The position numbers and the translations under genes were made by a program. Below the pieces are notes generated by a model. That model was given only the letters and a program-made list of their open reading frames with translations, was not told the DNA's origin and ran no database searches. A DNA stretch of 45,846 bases from C00003060 sp964440795 (lineage in GTDB: Bacteria; Desulfobacterota; Desulfobacteria; Desulfobacterales; C00003060): the NCBI GenBank assembly GCA_964440795.1, contig CAYTTQ010000010.1, positions 1-45,846 of the forward strand. Direction: 5' to 3'. This document shows positions 8,825 through 17,328 of the stretch, piece by piece; the first letter of the stretch is position 1, and each line of letters begins with the position of its first letter.

Positions 8825-9799
8825 GTGAAAACTACCTTCGTCAATCTCTATAAAACCGGACAAGCCGTGGAAGACATCTTCGTGGCCAAAAAAAAACAAC
8901 TGGCCCACAAGAAAGACGGCGACGCCTATCTCACTATGATGTTGGTAGACCGCACCGGCAGTATAAGAGCGGTTTTGTGGGATAACGTCCCGCAAGTCAA
9001 TGAAACCTTCTCGGAAGGGGACTATGTAAAGGTACGGGGCAAGGTCCAACAATACCGGGAAGCCTTACAACTGGTTATACGACAAATCGAAAAGGTGGAT
9101 TCAAGCCTTGTGGATGCCGGAGATTTTCTCCCCACTACCCCGCACGATACGTCCCGGATGATGAACCGTTTGATTCAGGCGGGTCAACGTGTTCAAAACA
9201 AAGATCTCGCGGGCCTTCTTGAAGCTTTTTTCAGTGACGGATCTTTTATGGAGCGGTTCAAGACCGCCCCGGCCGCCAAGAATATGCACCATGCGTATCT
9301 GGGAGGTCTGCTGGAACATACCCTTTCCGTCGTACGCCTGTTGGAAGGTATCAGCAATCATTACAAAGGTATAAACGAGGACCTGCTTATCAGCGGAGGG
9401 ATACTTCATGACATCGGCAAGGTTCATGAGTTCTCCTATGAAACGTACATCGACTACTCCGACGAGGGACGCCTCCTGGGACACATCGCCATCGGAGTGG
9501 AAATGGTCAAGGAAAGGCTCGCCGGCCTGGCGGGCTTTCCCGAAGATCTCGCCCTGTTGTTGAAGCACATGATCTTGAGCCACCACGGTTCCCGTGAATT
9601 CGGATCTCCGGAACCGCCCAAGACCTTGGAGGCGGTTATTCTTTACTATGTGGACGACCTGGATGCCAAGGTAACCGGTATACGCGACTTCATGGACAAC
9701 CAAGACCCTGGAGCGACATGGACACCCTATCACAAGATCTTGGAGCGTTTTTTTTATCGAGGGTTAGAAAGATCCACATCCACTGAATCCGAGGCGTAG
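8825..9799 (+). CDS. YhaM-like 3'-5' exoribonuclease (OB fold + HD domain)
   Basis: A 324-residue protein with an N-terminal OB-fold nucleic-acid-binding domain (about 15-95, DAYLTMMLVDRTGSIRAVLWDN... YVKVRGKVQQY) and a C-terminal HD phosphohydrolase domain (about 150-300). HD ligands are visible: H in LLEHTLSVV, HD in GGILHDIGK, and HH in LSHHGSREFGSPEPPKT. YhaM/CBF1 proteins degrade RNA and single-stranded DNA 3'-5'. The GTG at 8825 is taken as start because GGGAGG lies 6 bases upstream and the family begins here; the open frame upstream to 8717 is unconserved. It precedes tmk in the same run of genes. Confidence 0.87.
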   Translation: MKTTFVNLYKTGQAVEDIFVAKKKQLAHKKDGDAYLTMMLVDRTGSIRAVLWDNVPQVNETFSEGDYVKVRGKVQQYREALQLVIRQIEKVDSSLVDAGDFLPTTPHDTSRMMNRLIQAGQRVQNKDLAGLLEAFFSDGSFMERFKTAPAAKNMHHAYLGGLLEHTLSVVRLLEGISNHYKGINEDLLISGGILHDIGKVHEFSYETYIDYSDEGRLLGHIAIGVEMVKERLAGLAGFPEDLALLLKHMILSHHGSREFGSPEPPKTLEAVILYYVDDLDAKVTGIRDFMDNQDPGATWTPYHKILERFFYRGLERSTSTESEA

Positions 9800-9805
9800 T
9801 AGCTG

Positions 9806-10453
9806 ATGGGCATGTTCATTACTCTGGAAGGCATAGAGGGTTCGGGAAAGACCACGCAGATAAAATACCTGATCCGAACCCTGGAACAAAAAGGGCACCG
9901 GTGTGTCTACACCAGGGAACCGGGGGCTACGCCGATCGGGACAAAGATTCGAAACATCCTTCTCGATTCAGAAAACAACGCCTTGATACCCCTGGCGGAA
10001 CTCCTGCTCTACGAGGCCGACCGGGCGCAACATGTTTGCGAAGTAATCGAGCCGGCCTTGAACCAGGGCAACGTGGTTATCTCGGATCGCTTTTTTGATG
10101 CGACCGTGGTCTATCAGGGCTATGCCAGGGGATTCGATCTTGAGTTCATAGACATTCTTCATCGACAGGTACTTCGAGAGCATCGCCCCGACCTGACGCT
10201 TCTTCTGGATCTCCCGGTGGATACGGGACTTAAGCGGGCATGGAAACGTATTGCCGGAGAAGAATCCCGGGGACCGAAGGAGGACCGTTTTGAAATGGAA
10301 GACCCGGTGTTCCACGAACGGGTTCGGCAGGGCTATTTGACGGTGGCTGAAATGGAACCCGAGCGCTTTCGGATCGTCGACGCCTCAAAACCCCCAAACG
10401 ACGTACATGAAGAAATCTTACAAATCGTCTTACATGCACTTCAATCTGTGTAA
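9806..10453 (+). CDS. tmk: Thymidylate kinase
   Basis: A 215-residue dTMP kinase, producing dTDP for DNA synthesis. The P-loop GIEGSGKTTQ lies at residues ~10-19, the substrate and DR motif is DRFFDATVVYQGYARG near 95, and the lid region GEESRGPKEDRFEMED near 150 carries arginine. Length matches the family. GAGG lies 11 bases before the first of two close ATG codons; the first is used. Complete, typical housekeeping gene. Confidence 0.95.
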   Translation: MGMFITLEGIEGSGKTTQIKYLIRTLEQKGHRCVYTREPGATPIGTKIRNILLDSENNALIPLAELLLYEADRAQHVCEVIEPALNQGNVVISDRFFDATVVYQGYARGFDLEFIDILHRQVLREHRPDLTLLLDLPVDTGLKRAWKRIAGEESRGPKEDRFEMEDPVFHERVRQGYLTVAEMEPERFRIVDASKPPNDVHEEILQIVLHALQSV

Positions 10454-10457
10454 TGAT

Positions 10458-12269
10458 ATGAAAAGCGCTTGGATACCGACCGTACTCCTATGGATCGGAC
10501 TTGTTACATTCGCATACCCAGGACATTTATGGGCGGTAACGACCCATACGAACAGGGAAATCGTCCGTGTAGAGGCCTTCTGCTCCAATGCGTCGGCACA
10601 TCCGGGCGGTGCATTTCGCATAGCGGTAAGAACCCGAATCAAAGACGGCCTTCACATCAACAGCCACCGGCCGGAGGACAGCTTTCTGGTACCCACCATC
10701 GTCACTTTTCATGAAGTAAAAGGGGTCGTCTTCGGTCCGGTAAGTTATCCGACCCCTATACACAAAAACTTTTCCTTTTCCGAAAAAGACATGCCCGTTT
10801 ATGAGGGGACCACCTCATTCATAGCGGGAGCCCGGACGGACGAGGACATACCCCTGGGAGATCTCACATTATCGGGCACCATCTCTTACCAAGCCTGTGA
10901 CGATGAAAGCTGTTTTGCCCCGGAATCGCAAGACTTCGAGATATCGCTCACCGTCGTGGATAAGCGTCAGGCCGCAGAACTGATCAACCAGAGTGTTTTC
11001 GAGGAGCAACTCTATTTCCTCAGCCGGGATGAGTTGCGGGCCCGGCAGGTGATTGAGAAAGGATTCTTATACTCCTTGGCGGCCTTCTTTATCTTCGGCC
11101 TGGCCCTCAATTTGACCCCTTGTGTATATCCGGTTATTCCCTTAACGGTGGGGTTTTTCGGAAGTCGTGATTCAAGGAAAAAGAGAGAAACCCTAATCCT
11201 TGGCATCTATTATGTTCTGGGAATTGCCGTTGTCTTCTCCCTACTCGGCTTGCTTTCCGGCCTTGCGGGCCGGCAGTGGGGATTTCTCTTTCAAAATGCC
11301 TGGTTCGTCATCGGCATTTCCATCATAATCTTGTCTATGGCGGCCGGTATGTTCGGAGCCTTTGAGATCACCGTACCCTCGTTCATCATGACCCGGGCGG
11401 GCAAGGCCAGACACGGCGCTATGGGCTCTCTGGTCATGGGATTGACGGCGGGAGTCGTCATCGCTCCGTGTGCGGCGGGCATCGTCATGGGGTTGGTCGG
11501 AATTATCGCCAAGCTCGGCCTGGTGGTGAAAGGCACTTTGCTCTTCTTCGCCATGGGAATGGGCCTGGGACTGCCCTACCTTTTTCTCGCCCTCTTTTCC
11601 GGGATGATGAACAATCTGCCTCAAGCCGGCATGTGGATGGTCTGGATACGGAAGTTCTTCGGGATACTTCTCATCGGGGTGGCCTTCTATTTTCTCATCC
11701 CCCAGGCCACACAGCTCCCGGATCCAACCGGCTTTTACTTCGGCGTGCTGGGCATTTTCGGAGGCCTGTTGCTTGGTTTTCTAGACCAGAATCCGGGATA
11801 CACAAAAAGCTTTAAGATTTTCCGCTCAGTGGCGGGGTGCGCAATCATCGTTTTGGGCATCGGCTTAGTCAACGGCGCCCTACATTATCAGGAACACCGG
11901 ATCGACTGGATAGACTATGATACGGGCGTTATTAAAGAACTCAAGGGAAAAGACACGCCCTTGTTGATTGATTTCTATGCCGATTGGTGCGCCGCTTGTA
12001 GAGAGCTCGACACCAAAACCTTCACCGACGAGGATGTGGCTGCGCTGGCTGAGAGGTTCAGCATGGTGCGGGTGGACTGCACCGCACCCTCCCCGGCCTT
12101 GAGAAACATTATGGAACGGTTCAGGGTAACCGGGCTTCCCACCGTCGTCTTTTTGAACAAGGGGGGAAAAGAACTCAGAAACCTGCGGGTGATCGGCTTT
12201 GTCGAAGCCGATGATATGGAAGAGCGGATGAAACACACCTTATCCGTCGATATATCGACGGAAGGATGA
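10458..12269 (+). CDS. dsbD: Thiol:disulfide interchange protein DsbD
   Basis: A 603-residue membrane reductant conductor carrying electrons from cytoplasmic thioredoxin to periplasmic disulfide and cytochrome maturation proteins. Three DsbD domains are in order: signal peptide (1-26); periplasmic alpha domain with the pair C147/C152 (YQACDDESCF); a transmembrane beta domain of about eight helices with conserved cysteines in LTPCVYPVIPL and IAPCAAGIVMG; and a thioredoxin-like gamma domain with CAAC (C511, C514). The ATG at 10458 is chosen because the signal peptide starts there; it lies 4 bases after the tmk stop. A reductant supply fits an organism making c-type cytochromes such as TmcA. Complete. 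Confidence 0.93.
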   Translation: MKSAWIPTVLLWIGLVTFAYPGHLWAVTTHTNREIVRVEAFCSNASAHPGGAFRIAVRTRIKDGLHINSHRPEDSFLVPTIVTFHEVKGVVFGPVSYPTPIHKNFSFSEKDMPVYEGTTSFIAGARTDEDIPLGDLTLSGTISYQACDDESCFAPESQDFEISLTVVDKRQAAELINQSVFEEQLYFLSRDELRARQVIEKGFLYSLAAFFIFGLALNLTPCVYPVIPLTVGFFGSRDSRKKRETLILGIYYVLGIAVVFSLLGLLSGLAGRQWGFLFQNAWFVIGISIIILSMAAGMFGAFEITVPSFIMTRAGKARHGAMGSLVMGLTAGVVIAPCAAGIVMGLVGIIAKLGLVVKGTLLFFAMGMGLGLPYLFLALFSGMMNNLPQAGMWMVWIRKFFGILLIGVAFYFLIPQATQLPDPTGFYFGVLGIFGGLLLGFLDQNPGYTKSFKIFRSVAGCAIIVLGIGLVNGALHYQEHRIDWIDYDTGVIKELKGKDTPLLIDFYADWCAACRELDTKTFTDEDVAALAERFSMVRVDCTAPSPALRNIMERFRVTGLPTVVFLNKGGKELRNLRVIGFVEADDMEERMKHTLSVDISTEG

Positions 12270-12309
12270 CGCCCGCCAGGCTGTTTTCTTTGTCTTCGAA
12301 TTCGTCTCA

Positions 12310-13665
12310 TCACTTGGTCAACCCCTTCAATCGGGAGACGGTGTCCCAAGAGAAGGGCGTTTCCTGGCAAGGAAAGATCGAATTGTTGTGAAATATGGGA
12401 TCTGCTTCGAGATCGTACCGCGATACCTTTACAGCCTCGTCCCACAACGCGGTATGCGGAATCGGTGAATACTGGGCCAAAATGGGCCTGATCCCGTTGG
12501 CTTTGACGATTTTGATGGATGCTTCAAGTTGCCCCATGTCTTGCCCGGGTAGGCCGAATAGAAGGTACGCGCCGAGTTCATCACCGGTAAAGCCCGCCTG
12601 TTTCAAGTTCCGGGCGGCACGTTCAAACTCGGCCGGTCCCACCTTGTGATCCAAGGTCTCTCTGTGTTCAAAGAACGCGGTCTCCAACCCCAATCTGACC
12701 GTCTTGAATCCCGCACGACGAAGAAGCTTGGCCACTTCTTTGTTCAACGGCCGGATGTGTAAGGCGTTCGGCGTATGAAGTCGCAAGCGGATATTGCGAC
12801 GGATCAAGCCTTCCAGAATCGGCATGATATGATCTTGTGGGTCCAACAGCAAGGCATCGTCGTAGAACGCAAAGTCTATCACCCCGTACCGTTCATGCCA
12901 GTACGTCATTTCCTCCACCACGTGTTCGGGCGACCGCCTGACATGGCCGGGGTTCAGGTACGACGAGGCACAATACGTACACTGGTAGGGACAACCGCGG
13001 CCGGTAAGAATCGGCACGTAGGAAATGACCCTTTGAAGATCCAAACAGGGGTAAGGATACGTATCGAGCCGGCCGGGCACATAACTTTGACTCGTTGAAA
13101 ACCCCGTGATGTCCCCCAGCACCTCCACGGCCGCTTGGTCGGCTTGTCCCGAAACGACTCTGTCGGCACCCGCGTATTTTCGGGCATGTTCGCTACATAA
13201 GCTGGCATACACACCGCCCAGCAAGATGGGAACGGCAGCAAATACTTCTCGGAGAATACGGATAACCGCAAAGGCACCGGGATACCAATAGGTCATCAAA
13301 GCGGTCACCAACACCGCATCCGGTTCGGGCACATTCAGCAGGTACTGTCTAAAATCCTGCTCCGAGATTCCATAGCGACTATACCTTCGGGGAACATCCT
13401 GGAGCTTTTCCGGTTTGGCAATAACCGTTTTGCGATAAGGGCCTTTACCGAATCGGCCGTCTTTTCGCACCCGCCGGCCATGGGAATCAAAGCGATCCAG
13501 ACAATCAATATATGAAACCGCGTATCCCTCTCCCCTGAGGATCCCACCAATAGTCAACAACCCCAACGGCTTCGCCCAGAAATCATAGGCAGCGAAATCG
13601 TCTATCCAGGGATTTACCAACAGGATGTGCGGGACATCCCCTCGCTTGGCCGTATGGCGCTTCAT
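12310..13665 (-). CDS. B12-binding-domain radical SAM protein
   Basis: A 451-residue radical SAM protein with an N-terminal cobalamin-binding-like domain (HILLVNPWIDDF at ~13, GLLTIGGILRGEGY at ~35, ILLGGVYASLC at ~147) and a radical SAM core with CPYQCTYC (Cys 225, 229, 232) after TGRG. The YDDALLL segment near 267 and the late GLPGQDMGQLEASI motif are also typical. It differs clearly from the radical SAM protein at 3.4-5.0 kb. AGGGGA lies about 9 bases before the ATG. Transcribed alone on the minus strand, divergent from the SLOG gene. The reaction is not predictable. Confidence 0.83.
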   Translation of the reverse strand: MKRHTAKRGDVPHILLVNPWIDDFAAYDFWAKPLGLLTIGGILRGEGYAVSYIDCLDRFDSHGRRVRKDGRFGKGPYRKTVIAKPEKLQDVPRRYSRYGISEQDFRQYLLNVPEPDAVLVTALMTYWYPGAFAVIRILREVFAAVPILLGGVYASLCSEHARKYAGADRVVSGQADQAAVEVLGDITGFSTSQSYVPGRLDTYPYPCLDLQRVISYVPILTGRGCPYQCTYCASSYLNPGHVRRSPEHVVEEMTYWHERYGVIDFAFYDDALLLDPQDHIMPILEGLIRRNIRLRLHTPNALHIRPLNKEVAKLLRRAGFKTVRLGLETAFFEHRETLDHKVGPAEFERAARNLKQAGFTGDELGAYLLFGLPGQDMGQLEASIKIVKANGIRPILAQYSPIPHTALWDEAVKVSRYDLEADPIFHNNSIFPCQETPFSWDTVSRLKGLTK

Positions 13666-13850
13666 TACAGTTCATCCCCTGGATGGTCTAAATCACTGTT
13701 TGTCACCACTTTTACTCAGTCTTTTGGTCATCCACCAGTTTCCAAATTTGACCGGCCAAACTTGTCAGACGTTCTTCTTTGCTCTATCACATTATCGGGG
13801 ATAGTCAAACGGCCTGCTGATTACCAGGCATTAGCAGTTTTTTTGAAGGC

Positions 13851-13879
13851 TTGACTTCAGAGATTCACCTTCATACACT
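13851..13879 (+). promoter_or_regulatory. Sigma-70-type promoter before the SLOG gene
   Basis: TTGACT at 13851-13856, a 17-base spacer, and TACACT at 13874-13879. It points toward the gene starting at 13951. Confidence 0.5.
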
Positions 13880-13950
13880 GCTCAGGTGTGTCTTGCGAAC
13901 CAAATCTGTCTGAATTCGGCGGTTACACCATTTGTGGGGAGAGAGGACCA

Positions 13951-14406
13951 ATGAAAATGATTGGTATCATCGGAGCGGGAACATGTGACGAGACCACCTA
14001 TGACCGGGCCAGACAGGTGGGCCGGGGGATCGCCGAAATGGGGGCGACCCTGGTATGCGGCGGATTGGGTGGGGTTATGCAAGGGGCGTGTCAGGGTGCA
14101 CACGAGGCCGGCGGCCGCACCGTCGGCATTCTCCCCGGTCCCGATAAGTCCCAGGCAAACCCCTATGTAACCGTTCCTGTGGTAACCGACATCGGACACG
14201 CCCGGAACATCCTGGTGGTGAGGAGCTCGGACATTCTGGTGGCTATCCATGGTGGGTACGGCACCCTCTCTGAAATCAGCATCGCCCTTAAACTGAATAA
14301 ACCCGTGGTCGGTCTCAACACCTGGCCCGACATGAAAGGCATCATCTATGTATCCACCCCGGCAGCGGCCCTGGAGTCGGTACAGTCTCTTCTCAGACAG
14401 CAGTGA
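13951..14406 (+). CDS. TIGR00725/SLOG-family nucleotide-binding protein
   Basis: A 151-residue Rossmann-like protein of the TIGR00725 group, related to LOG (lysine decarboxylase-like) and DprA/YpsA SLOG domains. Visible landmarks are IGIIGAGTC at the N-terminus, LVCGGLGGVMQGACQGAHEAGG near 34 and HGGYGTLSEI near 105, the counterpart of the LOG PGGxGTxxE motif with proline changed to histidine. Members bind nucleotides, but no common reaction is established. ATG at 13951 is preferred to an upstream GTG-type extension because GAGAGGA sits 4-5 bases before it and the first Rossmann strand begins at once. Confidence 0.82.
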   Translation: MKMIGIIGAGTCDETTYDRARQVGRGIAEMGATLVCGGLGGVMQGACQGAHEAGGRTVGILPGPDKSQANPYVTVPVVTDIGHARNILVVRSSDILVAIHGGYGTLSEISIALKLNKPVVGLNTWPDMKGIIYVSTPAAALESVQSLLRQQ

Positions 14407-14532
14407 CAGGCCAAAGATCGTCTCAAACACCACCGGGTTGCACTGCTTCCCCAACGCCTTTGCTCTTGACATCAAATAGAGTTAGGATTACAGAAAAATG
14501 CCATCAATCCAAGGGAGACGGAGCGGCCATCA

Positions 14533-15036
14533 GTGAGCACGAAAACGCATAAAGCCCAGGCACCCAAGTCCGCGAAGGTGGCCATTCTGTCTATTTCCAC
14601 AACACGCAGCCTCGCTGATGACCGAAGCGGCCAGTGGATCAACAAAATGGTATCGAAAAAACATCACGTCGTTCTCCATGAGGTACTGCCCGACGAAGCA
14701 GGTACGATCGCGGAACGGGTACGACACGTAATCGCAGAGTTTACTCCCGATATCATTTTGACCACGGGCGGCACCGGCATCGGGGCCCAAGATGTCACGA
14801 TCGAAGCACTTCGTCCCTTATTTTCCAAGGAACTTACCGCCTTCGGTTACCTATTCGCCTGGTTGAGCTACGAGGAGATAGACGCTGCGGCCCTGTTGTC
14901 CAGGGCGACAGCGGGACTGATTGCCCACACCCTGGTCTTTTGCATGCCCGGCAGCTTGAACGCCGTTAAGTTGGCGTGTAAAGCGCTTATTTTCCCCGAA
15001 TTGGGTCACTTGGTAACCCACGCCCGGGGGCCTTAA
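14533..15036 (+). CDS. MoaB/Mog-family molybdopterin biosynthesis protein
   Basis: A 167-residue MoaB/Mog domain protein. The signature TTGGTGIGAQDVTIEAL is at ~76-92, preceded by the expected ADDRSGQWI segment near 28 and followed by CMPGSLNAVKLACK near 137. Mog-type enzymes adenylylate molybdopterin before metal insertion, needed for molybdenum or tungsten enzymes such as formate dehydrogenases; MoaB forms can have other roles, and the two are hard to separate by sequence. GTG start with GGGAGA upstream. Complete. Confidence 0.87.
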   Translation: MSTKTHKAQAPKSAKVAILSISTTRSLADDRSGQWINKMVSKKHHVVLHEVLPDEAGTIAERVRHVIAEFTPDIILTTGGTGIGAQDVTIEALRPLFSKELTAFGYLFAWLSYEEIDAAALLSRATAGLIAHTLVFCMPGSLNAVKLACKALIFPELGHLVTHARGP

Positions 15037-15151
15037 ATCGTCCATATCCGGTTTGCCTTCGGGCTTTTTGAAATCTTTGGTCCTCCGTCGGCGATGGGTC
15101 TTTGCGAACTCAACGATATCCCATTTTCTATACGATCCCACAGAGGTGAAT

Positions 15152-15532
15152 ATGCTCCAATTGCTGCTAGTGACCCCGAAAGACAACAGCTTAGGCGACC
15201 TGGCCGCAGGACTTTCCGGTCACGGCGAGGTGGATCTTGATTATGCGGAGTCCGGCCAAACGGCCTTGAGTTTGGTTTCCCGTACCCCCTATGATCTTGT
15301 CGTGGTGGACGAAAAACTCCCCGATATGACGGGTCTTGAACTGGTGGAGCAGGTTGTGCGAACCAACGCAATGATCAACTGTGCAGCCGTAAGCCCCCTG
15401 TCGGAAGATGACTTCCATGAAGCCAGCGAAGGACTGGGTCTCATTGCTCAGCTTCCGGTCGAACCGGACAAAGCCGATGCAGAAGCCCTCGTGGAAAGAC
15501 TCAAGGCCATTAAAGGCCTGGGTGGCGCTTGA
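15152..15532 (+). CDS. Degenerate CheY-like receiver domain protein
   Basis: A 126-residue single-domain protein with a receiver fold. The segment DLVVVDEKLPDMTGLELVEQVV keeps the phospho-acceptor aspartate (VVVD) and the LPDMTG loop, but the N-terminal acidic pair is replaced (LLLVTPKDNS) and the conserved lysine region near the C-terminus reads QLPVEPDKAD. It may therefore not be phosphorylated normally. No output domain. The ATG at 15152 has GAGGTG just upstream; an upstream extension to 15053 has no family sequence. It sits between a Mog-like gene and a NifX/NifU-like cluster; its partner is unknown. Confidence 0.75.
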   Translation: MLQLLLVTPKDNSLGDLAAGLSGHGEVDLDYAESGQTALSLVSRTPYDLVVVDEKLPDMTGLELVEQVVRTNAMINCAAVSPLSEDDFHEASEGLGLIAQLPVEPDKADAEALVERLKAIKGLGGA

Positions 15533-15669
15533 TTCCAAGCCACGCCGGCTACTTGTTACAAACATATCCGATCAAACAGATCGTTTCCGCTAATCGGCTT
15601 TGCCGGTCACACCTTCGCCTCAAGCCCCGACAACTCGACAGGCGGTGGATTCGGGACGAAAGAATTGGC

Positions 15670-15699
15670 TTGCCATTCGGCTAAAATAATGCATAATAA
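15670..15699 (+). promoter_or_regulatory. Candidate promoter for the NifX-like/NifU-like cluster
   Basis: TTGCCA at 15670-15675, an 18-base spacer and TAATAA at 15694-15699, about 40 bases before the first NifX-like gene. Confidence 0.4.
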
Positions 15700-15736
15700 G
15701 GAGTTTGGGAACATAATATAGGAGGGATCAATTGCC

Positions 15737-16123
15737 ATGGATAAGGGAAGAATCGCCATACCATCCGTTGACGGGGGGGGACTGGACGGCCAGCGATCGG
15801 GCCATTTCGGTCACTGCGATGTGTTTACACTCGTCGATGTCGAAAACGGAGATATCAAGAATGTATCAACCATTTCCAACCAAAGTCATGTCCAGGGAGG
15901 CTGTATGGTGCCTGTTAATCTCCTGGCGGAGCACAGCGTGAATGCGCTCATCGTCGGGGGCATCGGTATGCGCCCGCTCATGGGGTTTCGACAGGTCGGC
16001 ATAGACGTTTACCATGACGCCACCCGCCCTGAAATCAGGCCGGTCGTAGAAGACCTGATTGCGGGGAAATTGCCCCTTATCAGTGACGACCAGGTCTGCG
16101 GCGGTGGCGGGGGCGCTCACTAA
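15737..16123 (+). CDS. NifX/NifB-type dinitrogenase iron-molybdenum cofactor-binding domain protein
   Basis: A 128-residue protein of the NifX/NafY-like family. It has IAIPSVDGGGLDGQRSGHFG at the N-terminus (the family's histidine near the HFG turn), a cysteine in VQGGCMVPVNLL near 55 and ALIVGGIGMRPLMGF near 74, and it ends in a glycine-rich CGGGGGAH tail. Such stand-alone proteins are common in anaerobes without nitrogenase and are thought to bind or carry Fe-S or metal-sulfur clusters. AGGAGG precedes the ATG. The next, related gene starts 1 base after this stop. Confidence 0.88.
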   Translation: MDKGRIAIPSVDGGGLDGQRSGHFGHCDVFTLVDVENGDIKNVSTISNQSHVQGGCMVPVNLLAEHSVNALIVGGIGMRPLMGFRQVGIDVYHDATRPEIRPVVEDLIAGKLPLISDDQVCGGGGGAH

Positions 16124-16124
16124 T

Positions 16125-16484
16125 ATGAAGATTGCGGTTACATCGACCGGTACCGACCTTGACGCTGCGGTGGACCCTCGCTTCGGACGGGCGCGCTACA
16201 TTCTGATCGTCGATTCCGAAACGGGTGACTTTGAGGTGTTGGACAACAAGGAAAACCTGAACGCACTGAAAGGTGCAGGCATCCAGGCAGCGACCATGAT
16301 CGCCAACAAAAAGGCGGAGATCTTGATCACCGGCTTTTGCGGGCCCAATGCCTACAAAACCTTGGAAGCCGCCAATGTTCGAGTTGCCGCTGACGCGGAA
16401 GGAACGGTCAGAGAGGTGGTAAAGGCCTATATGGACGGCAAATTGTCCTTGATCGAAGAACCCAACGCACAGGGTCAATGGTGA
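16125..16484 (+). CDS. Second NifX/NifB-type cluster-binding domain protein
   Basis: A 119-residue paralogue of the preceding protein, with MKIAVTSTGTDLDAAVDPRFG at its N-terminus, followed by RARYILIVDSET, and the motif EILITGFCGPNAYKTLEAANV near 67. The ATG at 16125 is the natural start because the family begins with this strand, although the frame is open further upstream inside the previous gene. The DPRFGRA version is typical of the group encoded beside Mrp/NifU-like genes in anaerobes. Probably co-translated with the preceding gene; likely carries an Fe-S precursor. Confidence 0.87.
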   Translation: MKIAVTSTGTDLDAAVDPRFGRARYILIVDSETGDFEVLDNKENLNALKGAGIQAATMIANKKAEILITGFCGPNAYKTLEAANVRVAADAEGTVREVVKAYMDGKLSLIEEPNAQGQW

Positions 16485-16547
16485 TCGGGGCGAAATATCC
16501 GGGAAGACATCGCGTGAGGGGGGGTAAGTAAAAAGGAGTAACACGGA

Positions 16548-17000
16548 ATGAGCGACGATCACGATCTCGATCAAACAGACGCCGCAACCTTGCAGGAAAT
16601 TCTGTCGGGGTCGGGATATTCTCAAAAGGCCATCGACTACTACCTCGACAAACCGAGTATGGGCAGTATCGCTGATGCGGATCAAGTCACCGAACTTACC
16701 GGGCCTTGCGGTGACACCATGAAGGTGTATCTCAAGGTCAACGACAGTCAGATCTCCGATGCGAAGATTCAGGTGCTGGGTTGCCCGGGCGCGGTTTCGG
16801 CCGCCATGGTGGCCATGGAGTTGGCCAAAGGCAAAACCCTTGACGACGCTTACGACATCAAAGACCGGGACATTTATCGGATCTTGGAACAGCTCCCGGA
16901 ACAGAAACAACACTGTATACGGTTAGCGGTAAAAACGCTCCAAAAAGCAATCCAGGAGTACAAGGTCAACAATAACGGTCATCATCGGGAGGAACAATAG
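16548..17000 (+). CDS. NifU-like iron-sulfur cluster scaffold protein
   Basis: A 150-residue NifU N-terminal/IscU-type domain. The three cluster-binding cysteine sites are visible: GPCGDTMKVYL near residue 53, VLGCPGAVSAAMVA near 78 and KQHCIRLAVKTL near 122. It is a scaffold on which [Fe-S] clusters form before transfer. A good AAAAGGAGTAACACGGA leader precedes the ATG. It lies in a four-gene run with two NifX-like proteins and a zinc-ribbon protein, suggesting a small cluster-assembly or cluster-carrier unit. Confidence 0.87.
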   Translation: MSDDHDLDQTDAATLQEILSGSGYSQKAIDYYLDKPSMGSIADADQVTELTGPCGDTMKVYLKVNDSQISDAKIQVLGCPGAVSAAMVAMELAKGKTLDDAYDIKDRDIYRILEQLPEQKQHCIRLAVKTLQKAIQEYKVNNNGHHREEQ

Positions 17001-17002
17001 AC

Positions 17003-17251
17003 ATGCCACTATTCGACTACCTTTGCTCAGACTGCGGGAAACGATGCGAACTCCTTGTTACCACTACGGGAGAAAAGCCTCAGTGTACCGCCTGCGGCAG
17101 CACAAAACTGGAAAAACTGCTTTCGGTTCCCTCATCCATGTCCGGGAATAACAAAGAGAGAATGCCCGGACCCGGGGATACGGCCTGTTGCGGCTCATCA
17201 CCGGGCCATGCCGGATGCGCCGGACCGGGGAGTTGTTGCGGCAAGGGATAA
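17003..17251 (+). CDS. FmdB-type zinc-ribbon protein
   Basis: An 82-residue protein whose first ~45 residues form an FmdB/CxxC_CXXC_SSSS zinc ribbon: MPLFDYLCSDCGKRCELL then CTACGSTKLEKL. The C-terminal half is rich in glycine and cysteine (ACCGSSPGHAGC, GSCCGKG) and may bind additional metal. It starts 2 bases after the NifU-like stop, so it belongs to the same operon. FmdB proteins are putative regulators or metal handlers without a settled role. Confidence 0.85.
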   Translation: MPLFDYLCSDCGKRCELLVTTTGEKPQCTACGSTKLEKLLSVPSSMSGNNKERMPGPGDTACCGSSPGHAGCAGPGSCCGKG

Positions 17252-17328
17252 CACGCAACACCCCGGCGGGGTCATTCATCTCTTTTAATTACGCCGACAC
17301 TTTTCACATTCGCTCTTCTCTATCCACT

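Noticed and set aside
7838..9052. 404-codon minus-strand frame opposite tyrA
   Set aside because: Antisense to confidently identified tyrA and the HD-domain gene; glycine/histidine-rich artefact.
17252..17328. Terminator between the FmdB-like gene and the second tmcB
   Set aside because: Only a 5-bp ACCCC-GGC-GGGGT hairpin without an adjacent T-run on either strand.
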